Notes: a model not told the origin generated them from the letters alone. Shown: positions 1-13,334, numbered from the stretch's first letter. The stretch is 64,000 bases of DNA from Nymphaea colorata (GCF_008831285.2 NC_045141.1:26525315-26589314); one strand, 5' to 3'. Program-made: numbers and translations.

Positions 1-878
1 AACTTCCCAAACAGGCGTCCTGCATGGGATGATCTTTTGATGAAAGACAGAGAAGAGATTCAAGATTATTTCTGGAATACATCTATCTTTTGGAACAGGA
101 ATACTAATCCTTTTGAACTTGTAGACCTTTTGATGCTCTTAATATAAAGAGAGGAGCGTTAAAAAATGAAAGAAGAGATACCATTGATTTGTTCAAACTC
201 GGGCCTAAGTTAATTAAGAAAGTTAAAGAAATGCTCTTTTTGAAGTTGCTTTTGTCTCACCTTCATTGCATTTTCTTGTCACTTGGGTTCAATATGACTA
301 ACTCATACCAAATAGCTGATATTTTGGGTTAAAATAATTTCTTACACTTATGCTCGTCTGCTTAAACTGAAGTGCCTTTTGTTGAACCAGAAAAATTGTG
401 AGACATATCTCTTGAGGCACATATCCTCTTGAGGTAGTTTTGTTTCTCATTCGCTTAAATTTAAAAGATTTGCATTAATTCTTCCATCAACAGTTTTAAA
501 TATCCAAGAATGTACTGTCACTGTTCTTCATTTCTCATTCTTCATGCTTCTTTCAAGGCTTTGTCTTTCTCATCATGACTAATAATCTTGATTTCTCAAT
601 CTTCTATTTTGGTAAGCTTGGGTTTGGGTTCTGCAATTGTTCCCCATGATGTGGACTCCAATTTGCAGAATCACAGACACAAGATTAAATTTCCCAAGCC
701 ATTAACTTTGTAACTGATGGAATATGATGCTTTACCACTACCAGCCATGTGATTTTTTAATATGCTAACTTGATGAAGATCTTTGGAATGAGAAAATAAA
801 GATCTACTTTTCATGCTTCTTTTAAGAAGCCTTAACCTCTCTTTTTTTCATTTGAGAAAGAAATCAAGAACCAGATTG
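1..878 (-). other. Possible internal-region remnant of a Ty1-copia element, no intact ORF
   Basis: No open coding region is visible on either strand. The stretch lies on the internal side of the copia-type primer-binding site at 879-890, so by position it could be decayed gag-side sequence read on the minus strand. The translations are full of stops and I could not match them to gag with confidence. It may instead be intron or upstream DNA of the U-box kinase gene. Confidence 0.25.
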
Positions 879-1005
879 GCTCTGATACCATGTAGACTTA
901 AACTTCAACAAAAATTAAACAAAAGAGGACTTTATTGACTTGCGAATGTTTGCACGAGAATCAATATAACTATATCTGAATAAGGGTACCAAATATTAAA
1001 TAAGC
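879..1005 (-). mobile_element. Ty1-copia primer-binding site and LTR fragment
   Basis: On the minus strand 890-879 reads TGGTATCAGAGC, the initiator-tRNA-Met primer-binding site typical of Ty1-copia elements. Directly next to it, from 891, the sequence starts TG on the plus strand, which is the CA-terminal end of the LTR seen from the minus strand. The LTR cannot be followed beyond about 1005, where a GC-rich segment begins, and no second LTR is visible in the window. It is therefore a truncated or interrupted copy. The far boundary is a guess. Confidence 0.5.
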
Positions 1006-1235
1006 CTAGAGCATCGGGCCCGGGTACCTGACGGTCAGTCCGGGCCGGCCCGATTTAATTTTTATATTATTTTTATTTAATAATGATATATATATTTTAT
1101 TATTAAAAATATATTTTAGATTTAAAATTTTTTATTTTACATTTAAAAAATATTTTTTAATTTAACTGGGCCGGGTCCAGGCTCGATTGTCGGGTATCAA
1201 GCTTGGCCCGGACTCGATTTTCGGGTGTCATGCGT
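1006..1235. mobile_element. Small non-autonomous element with GC-rich ends and AT-rich core
   Basis: About 45 bases of GC-rich sequence full of GGGCCC, CCGGG and GGCCGG motifs (1010-1055) is followed by about 110 bases of almost pure A/T. A second GC-rich block (1165-1230) has related CCGGGCC and CGGGT motifs. Opposed GC-rich ends around an AT core suggest a MITE-like insertion, apparently within the copia LTR fragment. No clear target-site duplication was found, so the class is unknown. Confidence 0.35.
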
Positions 1236-1880
1236 TTATTAGATATAGAATCTAAAAGTATTGAGGCATTACGTGCCATTTACCATGTGGCAATAAGAAA
1301 CCTGGCATAATCACACTAAACTAAATTTTGTAAATTTTGATCCAATCATCTTCTTTTGCAATTCCATACTATTGCTATTTTCTAATCTGGAATACAAGTC
1401 ATCTCCGATAAGGGTCACAGTGATATCCATAAATGCAGTATGGCAGAAGTTCATAAAAAGTTAAGCAGGTCAACTCTCAGCAAAGTATAGCCATGAATGG
1501 GGTTAATCTCCTCAATATATACAGCTCAACTAGCAACTAAGTTAACACCCATGTACACAATTAGTGTGTATATGCGTGTGCGTGTGTTTTAGAGAATATA
1601 ATTATGTTTACATGATTTTTACATTGAGATCCCAGTTAAATCTTGAGTTGTACTCAGCCTAGTTTATATAAAGACATCTGGCTCCAAGTGGCACTTACAT
1701 CTATGATCTCACAAATCACAAGCTTATTGGATGAACATGAGTTTATACAATTCTTCTTCATTTAGTTCACCAAATGTCCAGCTGCGAATAATCTATTCAC
1801 TAGCTTCCACACTAAATGCATACAGTAACAGTAGCTGGAGATACTGATTGTAGTAGACTAATCAGTGATCATCATTGCAG

Positions 1881-4800
1881 AATGGAGTGGTGCGGGCTTG
1901 TCTTGTGAGGACTTGTCTTGTGAGGATCTGGCATCATATTCTCCTTCTCTTTTGGATCAGTGTGATCGGACTTTTTCAACATTAAACTGCATTGTTGCCA
2001 ACAGAAAGCTATGTTCAGTCGATGTTGACCACTCCAGGGGTCCATCACTGGTCAACAGTGAGGGTTTTATTTCCTCCAGTTCTGGACATGCAGACTTAAG
2101 TTGTCATGTTGGAACCTCAGCTAGTGAGAGCTTCCTTACAGAGAGTGAGTCTTGGATTTTTGATCAGACATCTGAATCAGATGGTCAAACAGATGTGTCC
2201 TCTACTGCACAGGTGAGACATGTATCATGATGTGTATTGTGACACCAGCTTGTGCTTGGGTAGGTAAATTTATATTCTCGGTTTGCTTAGAAGTCAATTG
2301 AAGAATCTGGCCATTTGGGTGTACCGTTTTTCTGCTTATGTATGTTCTTTATGTCTGCATGATTTGGCAGTTGGATCTTAATCTTGAGTTAGAGAAACTG
2401 AGAATTGAGCTCCGTCATGCCCAAAGTTTGTTTTCTGTGGCTCAAGAGGAGGTAGCAGATGCTTCTCAGAAGGTAATATTCTGTTATGACTGTAAATTTT
2501 TCATTTCAAGTCTTACTTGATATAACAGCACATAGAAACACAATAAGGTGTGACATAATATATATAAATCGTCTTCTTGCTTCCTTTTGTCTTAATTAGG
2601 TGACCGATCTTCACATTCACAAGATGAACGAAGCAAATAAGTTCAAAGAGATAAGATATCAGGAAAAAATAGCAATAGAAAATGCACTATGTGAGAGGAA
2701 GAAGCGTGAAGCTGCTGAAGCAGAGGCTAAATTTGCAAAGCAAAGTGCAAAGAATGAGCTATTGTGGAGAAGAGCAGCTGAGATTGTGGCTGCTAATGAA
2801 ATGAAACAGAAGCATGTGCTGGAAAAGACCCTCGAGAAAGTGGATCAGACATACAAGAAATTTTCATGGAAAGAGATAGTATCTGCTAGCTCTTCATTCT
2901 CTGATTCAATTCGAATTGGATCAGGCGCATATGGAACTGTATACAAGTGCAAATTTCATCATACCACGGCAGCTGTTAAGGTCCTTCAATTAGATGAAGG
3001 ACACAAGACCAAGCAATTCCAGCGAGAGGTATTAACTTCTTAAAGGTGCTAGAGCAAGACATCCATGGATGAGGTAGCAAGTTAGCAAACACTTGCAACC
3101 AGCTCAGTTTCAATCTGATGTGGCTTGCATGAAACCAGAGGGCAGGCTTTGCAAGAGGATCTTGTGCCTGCTTTCTGAAACCAGAATATAAAAAGCTGAA
3201 TTGGAGCCATCTGGTTCTCACGTTGGATTATTAGCTAGGTATACGGGTGTCAGAATACATGTAATTTGGCTGATAGTTCCTAAGAAATATGTTTATTGTC
3301 TTTGAAAAACAAAAACTTTTTGGATTATAGAGGTCAATAAATGAAAGTGTTCATGATAAATAGTTGAAATTTGAGACTGAAAGTATATATTTCTTAAGTG
3401 TAGCCTATCAAGTAAAATAAGGCTGGCCATAAACTCATATTTAGATAAAATGGCTTTGTCCTCCGATTGGGAAGATCAAGGTTAAACTTCAGCATGTCAT
3501 AGAGGATTTGCACTTGAGCTTGAAAATCCCAACTATGAAATTTGGTTTATGTCTGAAAGAAATTTTAATGGATACTAGTAATCTAATGAAACGCTAATTT
3601 TTTCTGATGAACCTTATTTTGTTATGTCGTGATAATATTATTGTTCTTGTTTGGTGGTTACAGCGACATCTCAATTGTGGAAAATCATGCCATAGTAGTC
3701 AATAATTATGCCTTATCATGTAGGCCAGGTTATCTTGCTTGAAGTTTTGAATAAAATAGCAGGACTGACATTTTATTTAATTTGCTTATGGATGGTACTG
3801 TATCGTCCAAAGTAATGGGCTTTCTTACCTTTTTGCTTTTCAGCTTGAGATTTTGAGCAGAATCCGCCATCCCCATTTGTTGCTGCTTCTTGGTGCATGC
3901 CCTGAACATGGTTGTTTGGTTTATGAGTACATGGAAAATGGTAGTTTGGATGACAGGTTGTTCAGAAAGAACAATACACCACCACTCTGTTGGTCCGATC
4001 GCTTCCGAATAGCTTGGGAGATAGCTTCAGCGCTGCTTTTTCTGCACACCTCAAAGCCAAAGCCGATAGTCCATCGTGATCTGAAACCTGCAAATATCTT
4101 GCTTGACCATAATTTTGTAAGCAAGATTGGTGATGTTGGTCTTTGTACTTTACTACCTACGGATCATGCTACTACGGTATTCAACAACACAGCTCTTGCT
4201 GGCACATTATGTTATATTGATCCTGAGTATCAAAGGACTGGCTTAGTGTCTCCAAAGTCAGACATATATGCATTTGGTATGATCATCCTGCAACTGCTGA
4301 CTGCTAAACCTCCAATGGCTCTTGCCCACTTGGTAGAAACAGCATTACTGGAAGGTAAACTCCAAGAGATCTTGGATGGTTCAGCCGGTGAATGGCCTCT
4401 TAAAGAAACACAAGAATTAGCAGCTTTGGGTTTGAGCTGTGTGGAGTTAAGGCGCTCTGATAGGTCAGATCTAAAGGATGATATTCTCCCAATTCTTGAG
4501 AGATTAAAGGACATACCAAAATTTGTACAGGATTCTATGGGTGAAATCCAAAAATCATCTCCAAGCCACTTCCTTTGCCCAATACTTAAGGTTAGTCACT
4601 TCCATTTGCAGTCAGCACTTTCCTGTTTGTATGTTTTAAGTTCTGGGCTTGAAATTGATAGATGGATCATGTGACTTCCTGGATTCAAATTAATAGATGG
4701 GATTCAAATATGCAACCATGTGGTGCCTTAAGTCTAAATGTCTTCTGTTCCAGCTAGTGGTTTCCAATATTTGCTGTATTAAGGACCCTGTTAAAATTCC

Positions 4801-5280
4801 TGTTGTTAACATTTCTAAGCTTTCTGTCAATTATCTTAATAATTTTTTTCTGCTTTTCGAGTTCCTTTTTTTCCTTCAGAATTTTTTCTACATTTGGGTA
4901 CTAAGAAAGTTAGAAACAAGTAAGATGTCTTGGCACGGGGCGATATCAGAAAAGACAACATAATGTCTCATTTTATAGCTGTTGACTCCAGGATTTCGTT
5001 GTCCATCTTACCTGTATAGCTGTATTGATCCAACCGTGAACTCTGGCTCTAAGAAGAATTCTCGTTTTGCTAACTCGGTGAAGTTGAATTGATGCAGGAA
5101 GTGATGCAAGACCCTTGTATTGCAGCAGATGGCTATACGTATGAGCGAAGAGCGATAGAAAGATGGCTGAGAACTAATGATAAGTCACCAATGTCTAATC
5201 TACCATTTCCCAGTAAAGCCCTTCTCCCTAATTACACTCTTCTGGCAGCAATTGCCGAGTGGAGATCCAAGAATCCGTGA
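1881..5280 (+). CDS. U-box domain-containing protein kinase (USP tail, kinase, U-box), 5' partial
   Basis: Exons: 1881-2212, 2371-2472, 2600-3028, 3844-4590, 5098-5280, all with GT/AG borders and matching phase; stop at 5278-5280. The visible part is about 596 residues. The first exon resembles the C-terminal end of the N-terminal universal-stress-protein domain of this family (residues around FSTLNCIVANRKLCSV). It is followed by a Ser-rich linker and a coiled coil rich in E/K/A. The kinase domain has a glycine loop (GSGAYGTV), the catalytic lysine (AAVKVL), HRDLKPAN and a GDVGL motif in place of DFG, a change common in this kinase group. The C-terminal U-box begins at SHFLCPILK, is split by the last intron and continues EVMQDPCIAADGYTYE. 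Such proteins are cytoplasmic or membrane-linked receptor-like kinases with E3 ubiquitin-ligase ability. The core USP exons are not visible in 1-1880, so they either lie to the left or were lost. Confidence 0.9.
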
Positions 5281-7169
5281 GTCTCACTATATGCTTTAGT
5301 GGCTTGCTTCTTTTCCTGCTGTTATTGAGCGGAGATCGTGGTTTTCTGCTGCGACTGTCTGCAAGGATCTCAACAACTCGAAGATGTGCTGGTTTCCTTT
5401 TCAAATGTTGGTAGCTTTCTTAGAATTAGGAGGGCCATGATCGTTTTCAGCTTTCAGACCTGCCAGTAAGTGAAGAGGAAAAGTTGGGTGTGTCATCACT
5501 TCAGCCTATTCTTCGATCCATCTCCATGTAAATCCCTGTTCCTGTTGACTCAGGTTGAGTCTCATGTATCTCTCATCCAATCATTAATTATTTTTAAGGT
5601 TTCTTTTTCTTCTTTGAAGGTCGGGTAGCATGGGTTGTATATGTAATATACTGGGGTCTCAGCGTTCTTTGGTCGTGTAAATTGTTGTCGCTAACTTATG
5701 TAAAGTTAATGAAGTTAAATCTTAGTTGAAAACTGACGAACCAACTTCACCATTCCTTTTCAACATTCTTCTCTCTTCACCTTCAGAGTGACGAAAAAGT
5801 TGGTGTATGGCAATTATGCACTTCTGCGCGTACGCACCACACCTGATACGCATAAAAAAGATCAGTGGTTTCTTTCGTTCGTAATTGACAGGACTTGTAG
5901 ATCCCCGTCTGAAGCCGAGTTAGTAATTTTTATAGTGGTCCATGCATAGGCGGAGCCCCAAAACTTTAAACTTTTTATGAGGAGGGTCTAATTGTAGTTT
6001 CAAAATTTTAACAAGGGTCGAATTGTAGTTTCAAAAAGTAAGTTCTAAGATGAGATCAAGTTCCAATAAAGATGTGAGGCTATTAAATGAAAACGTCAAA
6101 TCCATACATAAAAGATTCCAAATCTGGATTTCCAATCACAAAATCCAACTCAACTCAGTCTAATTTCGTAAAGGCTGGATGCCAAACTGCTCACATCCCA
6201 ATGAGATCCAATTGAGATGCAAACATAACCAGGCGGCCGTGGATATCCGAATCCAGATCCAGAAAATTGGCAATGTTGTTGGGGGTGGGGCCAATGAGTG
6301 TATTGTTGATATTGGGTGTCAAGAAGACAAAGGGAATCAGGTTAAGTACTGTGGTGGGGTGCAGGACACTGATGGTGCACTGCATTTATAAAAAAAAAAA
6401 AAAAAAAGTGTGAAAGGGAGACAAGGAGACAGAAGGAGGATGGTCCATGAGATGAGCACATAATGTAATGATGGTTGAAGATACCTTTGGAGATAATGCC
6501 ACCAAACCATCCCTTGGTGGTCCTCATTGGAAGTTCAAGAAATCTAGACAACAAGGGTTGCAATCATCATTCCCATAATGTTTGGTATCTTCATGTCTCT
6601 CCCTTTTATTAATCTCCCCCTTCTTCCACATCAACAAATTCATAAAATATTAAACCATCGGCCCCCTCTTGGTGCGCTGCGACCTCATCGAAAAACAAAC
6701 AAACAGAATGAGAATAAGCCATGCCTTGGCTACCAATGGATAGATTTTCTCCGGCCGGCAACCTTATCAAGATCAAGATATCTAGTGATGATGCGTAACA
6801 ACATCTCAAACAACAAAATGCATGGCAGAGCTAAAACTTAATCTAAGGTCTTCAATTTGTACACAAACTCCCAGACTAGATTAGATACAAGGCGATCTAA
6901 ATCTAAGAATCAGGAGATCAAGCTTCAGCCTGAAGATTTTGAAATCAAATTAGTTCTGAGAAAATGAATCAAAAAACACTTGGTTGCATGAATCTTCTCT
7001 TCGTGTTAGAAAAGTGGAAAGAAGAAGAGGTGAAGAGAAGGAATCAGCATGTTGCACTTTTAGAGAGTTGTTGCGTCCCATACTCACGTAAGGTGGAGAC
7101 GTGGACACGTTTCTGTGTTGCACGCGACGCTTAGATAATATACATACGATTTCCCACAAAATAAAATAG
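5281..7169. other. 3' UTR of the U-box kinase gene and intergenic DNA
   Basis: The first roughly 450 bases are probably the 3' UTR of the U-box kinase gene. The rest has only short ORFs without recognisable domains. A run of 18 A at about 6390 ends a short GC-richer stretch (6130-6389) and could be the tail of a decayed retroposon. The stretch 5945-6040 has a duplicated phrase (AATTGTAGTTTCAAAA at about 5990 and 6020), also typical of an old dispersed repeat. Confidence 0.4.
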
Positions 7170-7185
7170 AGGGGGGGGGGGGGGG
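7170..7185 (+). repeat. Poly-G homopolymer of 16 bases
   Basis: An uninterrupted run of 16 G sits in otherwise AT-rich intergenic DNA. Such tracts are prone to length error in sequencing and could form a G-quadruplex. No gene is attached to it. Confidence 0.9.
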
Positions 7186-7505
7186 AATATAACTGCCATA
7201 TCTTCAAGCAATCATGGACAACTAGATGTGCATTTTTTTTTTTTTTTATCTAGTGACGCTATCACATGATTCTGCCGCAAAAGCGCATTCCTTTTTTTCT
7301 GGGCACACCAGCATAAATGGGATGGATACATTCATAGACTGTGGCTCAATTAACTAACTTCCATCCATACTAAAGTAAAGCCTGATACCATCACCAACCA
7401 ACGAATTTGAGAAATCGACAGCTGCAATTGATCATCCATCCCGATACGATGAACGCGAGCAAACACTTGTCGGCATCACATTCACATGATGCGCGATCGA
7501 TCGAA

Positions 7506-8462
7506 CACGTGTCGTCGCCTGAGCTCTGAAATAAACAAATAAAAAATAGAAAAAAAAAATCAAAAATTAGCTGTGAAATTATGGGCGTGCCAACAGCCAC
7601 CCCAAAAATCATTGGAATTTTATCGGATCCGCTTTTTTATTTATTGGGGGTTTGCATCATTGACGTTAGAGAGTTGAATTGATAAGTACAAGTTGCAAAA
7701 GGAGTTCACATGGGCAGTGGGGGGTCGGTCACGTGGGACGCAGCATCCCCCGCACGTGCGCCACAACTGCGTCCGGGCCCCGCCCGTGCGACAACCAATA
7801 ATTTGAGGGGACGACCTCAATAATTCTCTTCTTCCTCTCGGTCAAACGCCAAATCAATTCGATCCGCTTCATCATTCGTGCCGCCCACTTGGATCGGATC
7901 TGATCCGGGTCCTGTCCAAGTTGAGCCCTTGATCTCGGTTGGACCCGAAACAAAGCTTGCGTCGGTCCTGGTCTTCCACACGGTGAGGATCGGGTCCGGG
8001 TTTCACGGCATCGGAGCCGCACACGTGGCGGTTCGGGCACGTGGTTGGTTTTTGGAGGAAGCTTCTCGGAAGTCCCAAACCCCTTTTTTTTTTTTTTTCA
8101 ATTTTTCGTTCCCCGATGGGTTTGGACCTTTTTGACGGTTGACCGAGCCAGTCCCTGACAATCATATAAATTACCACTTCTGTCCACGAGGGTCGCACGT
8201 GCGACGGGCTCTGTGGTGAGCTGTACGCCACATGAAACCGAGAGTACGGCCCACATGCACGGAACCGCTTTCCCAAAGAGGACTTTTACGTCTGACGAAA
8301 TTGCCCTCTTCCCCGTGCTACGTTTTTCTCTAAATTCCCCGAATCGCCCCTTCCTTGCTCTCAAGGGCAGTTCAGGGATAAAATAATATCCCACGTGCGA
8401 TGGGCCCCACTGAGATTAGTGTGATCGTACGGAAAGCCGCATCGTGGGGACGTGGACACGTG
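7506..8462. promoter_or_regulatory. Dense cluster of eight palindromic G-boxes (CACGTG)
   Basis: CACGTG occurs at 7506, 7730, 7753, 8022, 8038, 8196, 8392 and 8457. That is eight times in 957 bases, against a random expectation of one per about 4 kb. Many have ACGTGGC or ACGTGG flanks, as in ABRE and light-response G-boxes bound by bZIP, bHLH/PIF and BZR factors. A ninth copy is at 8872. The block is markedly more GC-rich than its surroundings. No convincing gene starts next to it; the nearest downstream gene is the HD-Zip gene, whose TATA box is 2.9 kb away. Regulatory function is inferred from motif density only. Confidence 0.55.
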
Positions 8463-9941
<1,479 letters not shown>

Positions 9942-10254
9942 CACCACGATAACCAATCACTTAACAATTCATTTTAAAAGTTTCTTAAAAATTCTTTACA
10001 ATTTTAAATAAGACAGAAAACTTTGGGGTGTTATAACGATACAATTCACCTCATCCACGTTTGTGGAAACATAGACTCGAGCATTCAACCAGCTTTGATA
10101 CTAAATGTCACGATTCAGTTCAGTGAATCACAACTTGTTGTCTAATAGCTTCAGTTTTAATCCTCAAAAAAACCTTTATAAGTCCTTCTCCTCCTTCCTC
10201 CCTTAAGACTTTTCACAATATTAGATACGAAACTAAACGTTTGGAGTATTACAA
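9942..10254 (-). mobile_element. TRIM-like miniature LTR retrotransposon remnant
   Basis: Read on the minus strand, a terminal repeat starts TGTAATACTCCAAACG at 10254 and ends TCGTGACA at 10106. Next is a degenerate tRNA-Met primer-binding site (10105-10091, about TTAGTATCAAAGC) and a short non-coding interior. A second terminal repeat begins TTATAACACCCCAAAG at 10036 and ends near 9942. The two repeats share a diverged start (compare TAATACTCCAAA with TAACACCCCAAA) and a similar end. Total size of about 310 bases with no ORF fits a terminal-repeat retrotransposon in miniature. Divergence makes it old, and the outer boundaries are approximate. Confidence 0.45.
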
Positions 10255-11377
10255 TAGCATGTCTTAAAAAAACAAACATTCAGATTTCAAACATCCAAGA
10301 TGCATTGCGAATAGGGTTGGATTCGAAACTGAAAATAGCTAGAAGGCATAAAAAATGCCACCAGTTTACTAGAAATACCAACTCAAGTTTAAGCATTATC
10401 ATCCTTAATAAGTTGGCCAAGCTGGAGCCCAGGCTTTGATGCTAGTTACAACTCCGGTGTACCCTTTCTTTGTTTATATATAAATTAGATCCTCGTCGCA
10501 CACTCTTAAGGCTTCAGGAAAGTGGCAAACAATCAACCTCATAGCCTTCATAATTATGTTTTATCATAAGCTACCAAGGCACATGTTTTGGTAACTGAAA
10601 AACTGATTTTAAAATTGATCCGAGTCCAACTATTTGATTTCCACAATAACCTTTCCCAGTTAAAACCTGGTCTGATCGAGTTTGGAAAATAATGTTTCAA
10701 ATTCTAATTGGATCCAGCCGATTCTCTAAATCTTTTTTGTTGACCAATTCGATTTTGAGATTGACCTTAACAACATCGCTTTTAAGTAAAGCACAACCAT
10801 TGTCTACTTTACTCATATGCACCTCTTCAAGCATTCTTACAACACTTTCTCCAGTTTACATTGACCTATACATTATAGATATCATATAAGCTTAGGTTAT
10901 TATATAACTTTAGGCACAAACATGCAATCGATTTATGAATGAAATGTATATATATATATATATACATGAAATCGAATTTGTGAATGAGAAGATGATAGGA
11001 CAAGTAAAGTAAGAAGGAGGAGTCAAATGATTAGGGGAAGGAGATGCCGGGGAATGGGGGTACAGGATGACAGGATGGCGGGGCCCGGCACCAGGATGGA
11101 AGGCCAGGCCAGGCAACGGCATGTTGACGCACGTGACGGGGAGCCCCCCCTTTCCTTATGAACCGCCTGCCCCACGTGACCACCACTCCCACCTGTCGGA
11201 CGGATGCTCCCCCGGTCCTCCCTCTCCGGCTCCGCTCATCATCGACTCAACGCTCCTCCCTTTTCTTTTGACGGTAGCAGCCGAGCCGAGTCGAGCCGAG
11301 CCGATTGAGGATGAACGCTTTTAACCATGGTTAAGTTTGACCTCCTAAGCCCCCACGCCTCGTCATCATTGCATGGC
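10255..11377. other. Upstream region of the HD-Zip gene with two G-boxes
   Basis: AT-rich to about 11040, then GC-rich up to the TATA box. A short TA run lies at about 10948-10963. Two CACGTG boxes at 11130-11135 and 11173-11178 lie about 200-250 bases upstream of the TATA box and are good candidates for proximal light or hormone control of the HD-Zip gene. No coding region was seen. Confidence 0.45.
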
Positions 11378-11385
11378 TATAAATA
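11378..11385 (+). promoter_or_regulatory. TATA box of the HD-Zip gene
   Basis: TATAAATA sits 268 bases upstream of the ATG at 11646, preceded by GC-rich DNA and followed by a CT/CAT-rich leader typical of a plant 5' UTR. This predicts a transcription start near 11410 and a 5' UTR of roughly 230 bases. Confidence 0.7.
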
Positions 11386-11645
11386 GCGGACCACCCTTCC
11401 TCCTCCCACCTCATCGTCATCGTTGGCGTCGTCCTCATCATCACCACTGCTCGTCCCACAACACCATCGTCGTCTGCATCTCGTCATCTGAAGCTCACTG
11501 AGAAGAGGAAGCAGAGGCGGGGAAGACTTATCTCATTCAAACAAACTTTAGGAGAAGGGGAGGAATCGAAGGAGGGGCTGCTAGTGGAAGGTTTTCTCTT
11601 GGGTTTTTTTTTTTCTTTTTCTCGAGACGCGGTGGGGAGAAGAAG

Positions 11646-13334
11646 ATGGCGGAAGAGATAGGGTTGGATCTGAACCTCTTCTCGGGGAATCATCACGCGT
11701 TGCAGTTGAAGCTCTCGACCGACGCTTCGACTTCGCTGCCGGGCCTTCGTCTTCACAACGCATCTCCACGTGCGGATCTCTCTCCAGGTACCGTCAACGG
11801 AAGAAAACCTGTGCTCGATGCTTTTCCTATTTTTTTGGCTCTTGCATCGATCCTTTTATTTGTTCCTGATCCGGAAATCTGGACTCAGGGTGCTTTTCAT
11901 GGCGGACTTCCTTATTTTGTATCGTTTTCTTCTTCTTCCACACCCCCGCCCTCCTTTTTTTTTTTCACTCTTTTGAGTTTTTACCTAATTACCTGATCCG
12001 TCATAGCAGCTAAAAAAGGGGCTGTGGCCTTTGAACGTGTCTCCGAAGAATCGGATATCGGATCCGATTCGCCTGGAGATAGGAGACCATGGAATATGAT
12101 CTCCCTGGTCGATTTGCTTGGTTTGCTATATAATCTGATCCCTGATTAGACGACTCGTTTCGGTTAAAAATTATTGGGAACCACTGTTGCATGTGGGAGC
12201 TAATATCAAAACGACGTTGTCTCGTGCAGACAGAAATCCCGGCAACTTCAGAGTGGAGACGAGACGCTTTCTTAAGGGGATCGATGTGAATCGACTGCCT
12301 GATGCCACGGACGGAGACGGCTTCGAGGAAGAGGAGGAAGAGGAAGCCGTAGCCAGAGCATCCTCGCCTGCAAGCACGGTCTCGAGCCTGAGCCTGAGCG
12401 GCAACAAGCGAGGAGGAGACAACGATCTCCTCCTGGAGGATGACAGGTCTTCTCCTAGAGGAGGCGCCGGAGGAGGAAATGGTGCCAGCGACGAGGAGGA
12501 CACCTCCAGGAAGAAGCTGAGGCTAACCAAGGACCAATCTGCCGTCTTGGAGGAGAGCTTCAAGGAGCACCCCACTCTCAATCCCGTAAGCATCATCTCC
12601 AGCCTGACCTTTCTTTGTTACCAATTTGTGAGAAGATTCTCGACGATATGATTATTTCTTCTTATACTGATGCCCTGTGGTGCTTGTTTATTCTCAGAAG
12701 CAAAAACTAGCGTTGGCCAAGCAGTTGAATCTCCGGCCCAGGCAGGTGGAAGTCTGGTTCCAGAACCGCAGAGCAAGGTATAGCTACCCCCAAAAATTTT
12801 CGCGTTCTTTGCATTTGTGTGTCACTCCATACATCTCCCACATGGTTGTGTACTTTGCCGTATTTTTACAAGGATGGCCGGTAAAAATCCGGACTTATCC
12901 TACTTTTTTGGATCTGCTGGGATATTTTACTGAAACGCCCTAGTATTTGTGGGATTAGATGTATGGGAAGTCGATTTTTGCCTTCATTAAGATCTTTGTT
13001 GAAGGGATGTAAATTGATCAACTAACTCAGACTGCCTTAACTGGTTGTTTGCAGAACCAAGTTGAAGCAGACAGAAGTGGACTGCGAATTTCTCAAGCGT
13101 TGTTGTGAGAATTTGACGGAAGAGAACCGGAGACTGCAGAGAGAGTTGCAGGAGCTCCGGGCGCTCAAGCTCTCCCCTCAATTTTACATGCCTGTCCAAG
13201 CCACCACGCTCACCATGTGCCCTTCTTGTGAGAAGCTGGCGGCCATGGCCGCCACCAACAACCATTGCCGGATCCCGCCATCCGCCATTAGCCCGATTCC
13301 AATCCGCGGCTTCGACATGCCGGCGCGTTCATGA
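11646..13334 (+). CDS. Class II homeodomain-leucine zipper transcription factor
   Basis: Exons 11646-11787, 12230-12585, 12698-12777 and 13055-13334 give 285 residues with phase kept at every junction. Residues 7-11 (LDLNL) and 19-23 (LQLKL) are both LxLxL EAR-type repression motifs. An acidic low-complexity linker precedes the homeodomain (about 138-194, with WFQNRRAR at 186-193). The zipper has leucines at 206, 213, 220 and 227. The redox-sensitive CPSCE motif at 248-252 is the hallmark of HD-Zip class II. An intron inside the homeodomain (after residue 166) and one after WFQNRRA match the family layout. These nuclear proteins bind CAATNATTG-type sites as dimers and usually repress, acting in shade avoidance, auxin response and leaf polarity. 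The HAT14/HAT22-like subgroup is likely but not settled. A CACGTG also occurs in exon 1 (11767-11772). Confidence 0.95.

Noticed and set aside
6179-6391. 70-residue ORF ending just before an A-run, considered as a LINE or SINE end
   Set aside because: No reverse transcriptase, Pol III boxes or target duplication could be found. The A-run alone is not enough.
7729-8394. Overlapping minus-strand ORFs of 98-134 residues in the G-box block
   Set aside because: They overlap one another in different frames, have biased Arg/Pro composition from GC-rich DNA and show no domain. The block is better explained as regulatory DNA.
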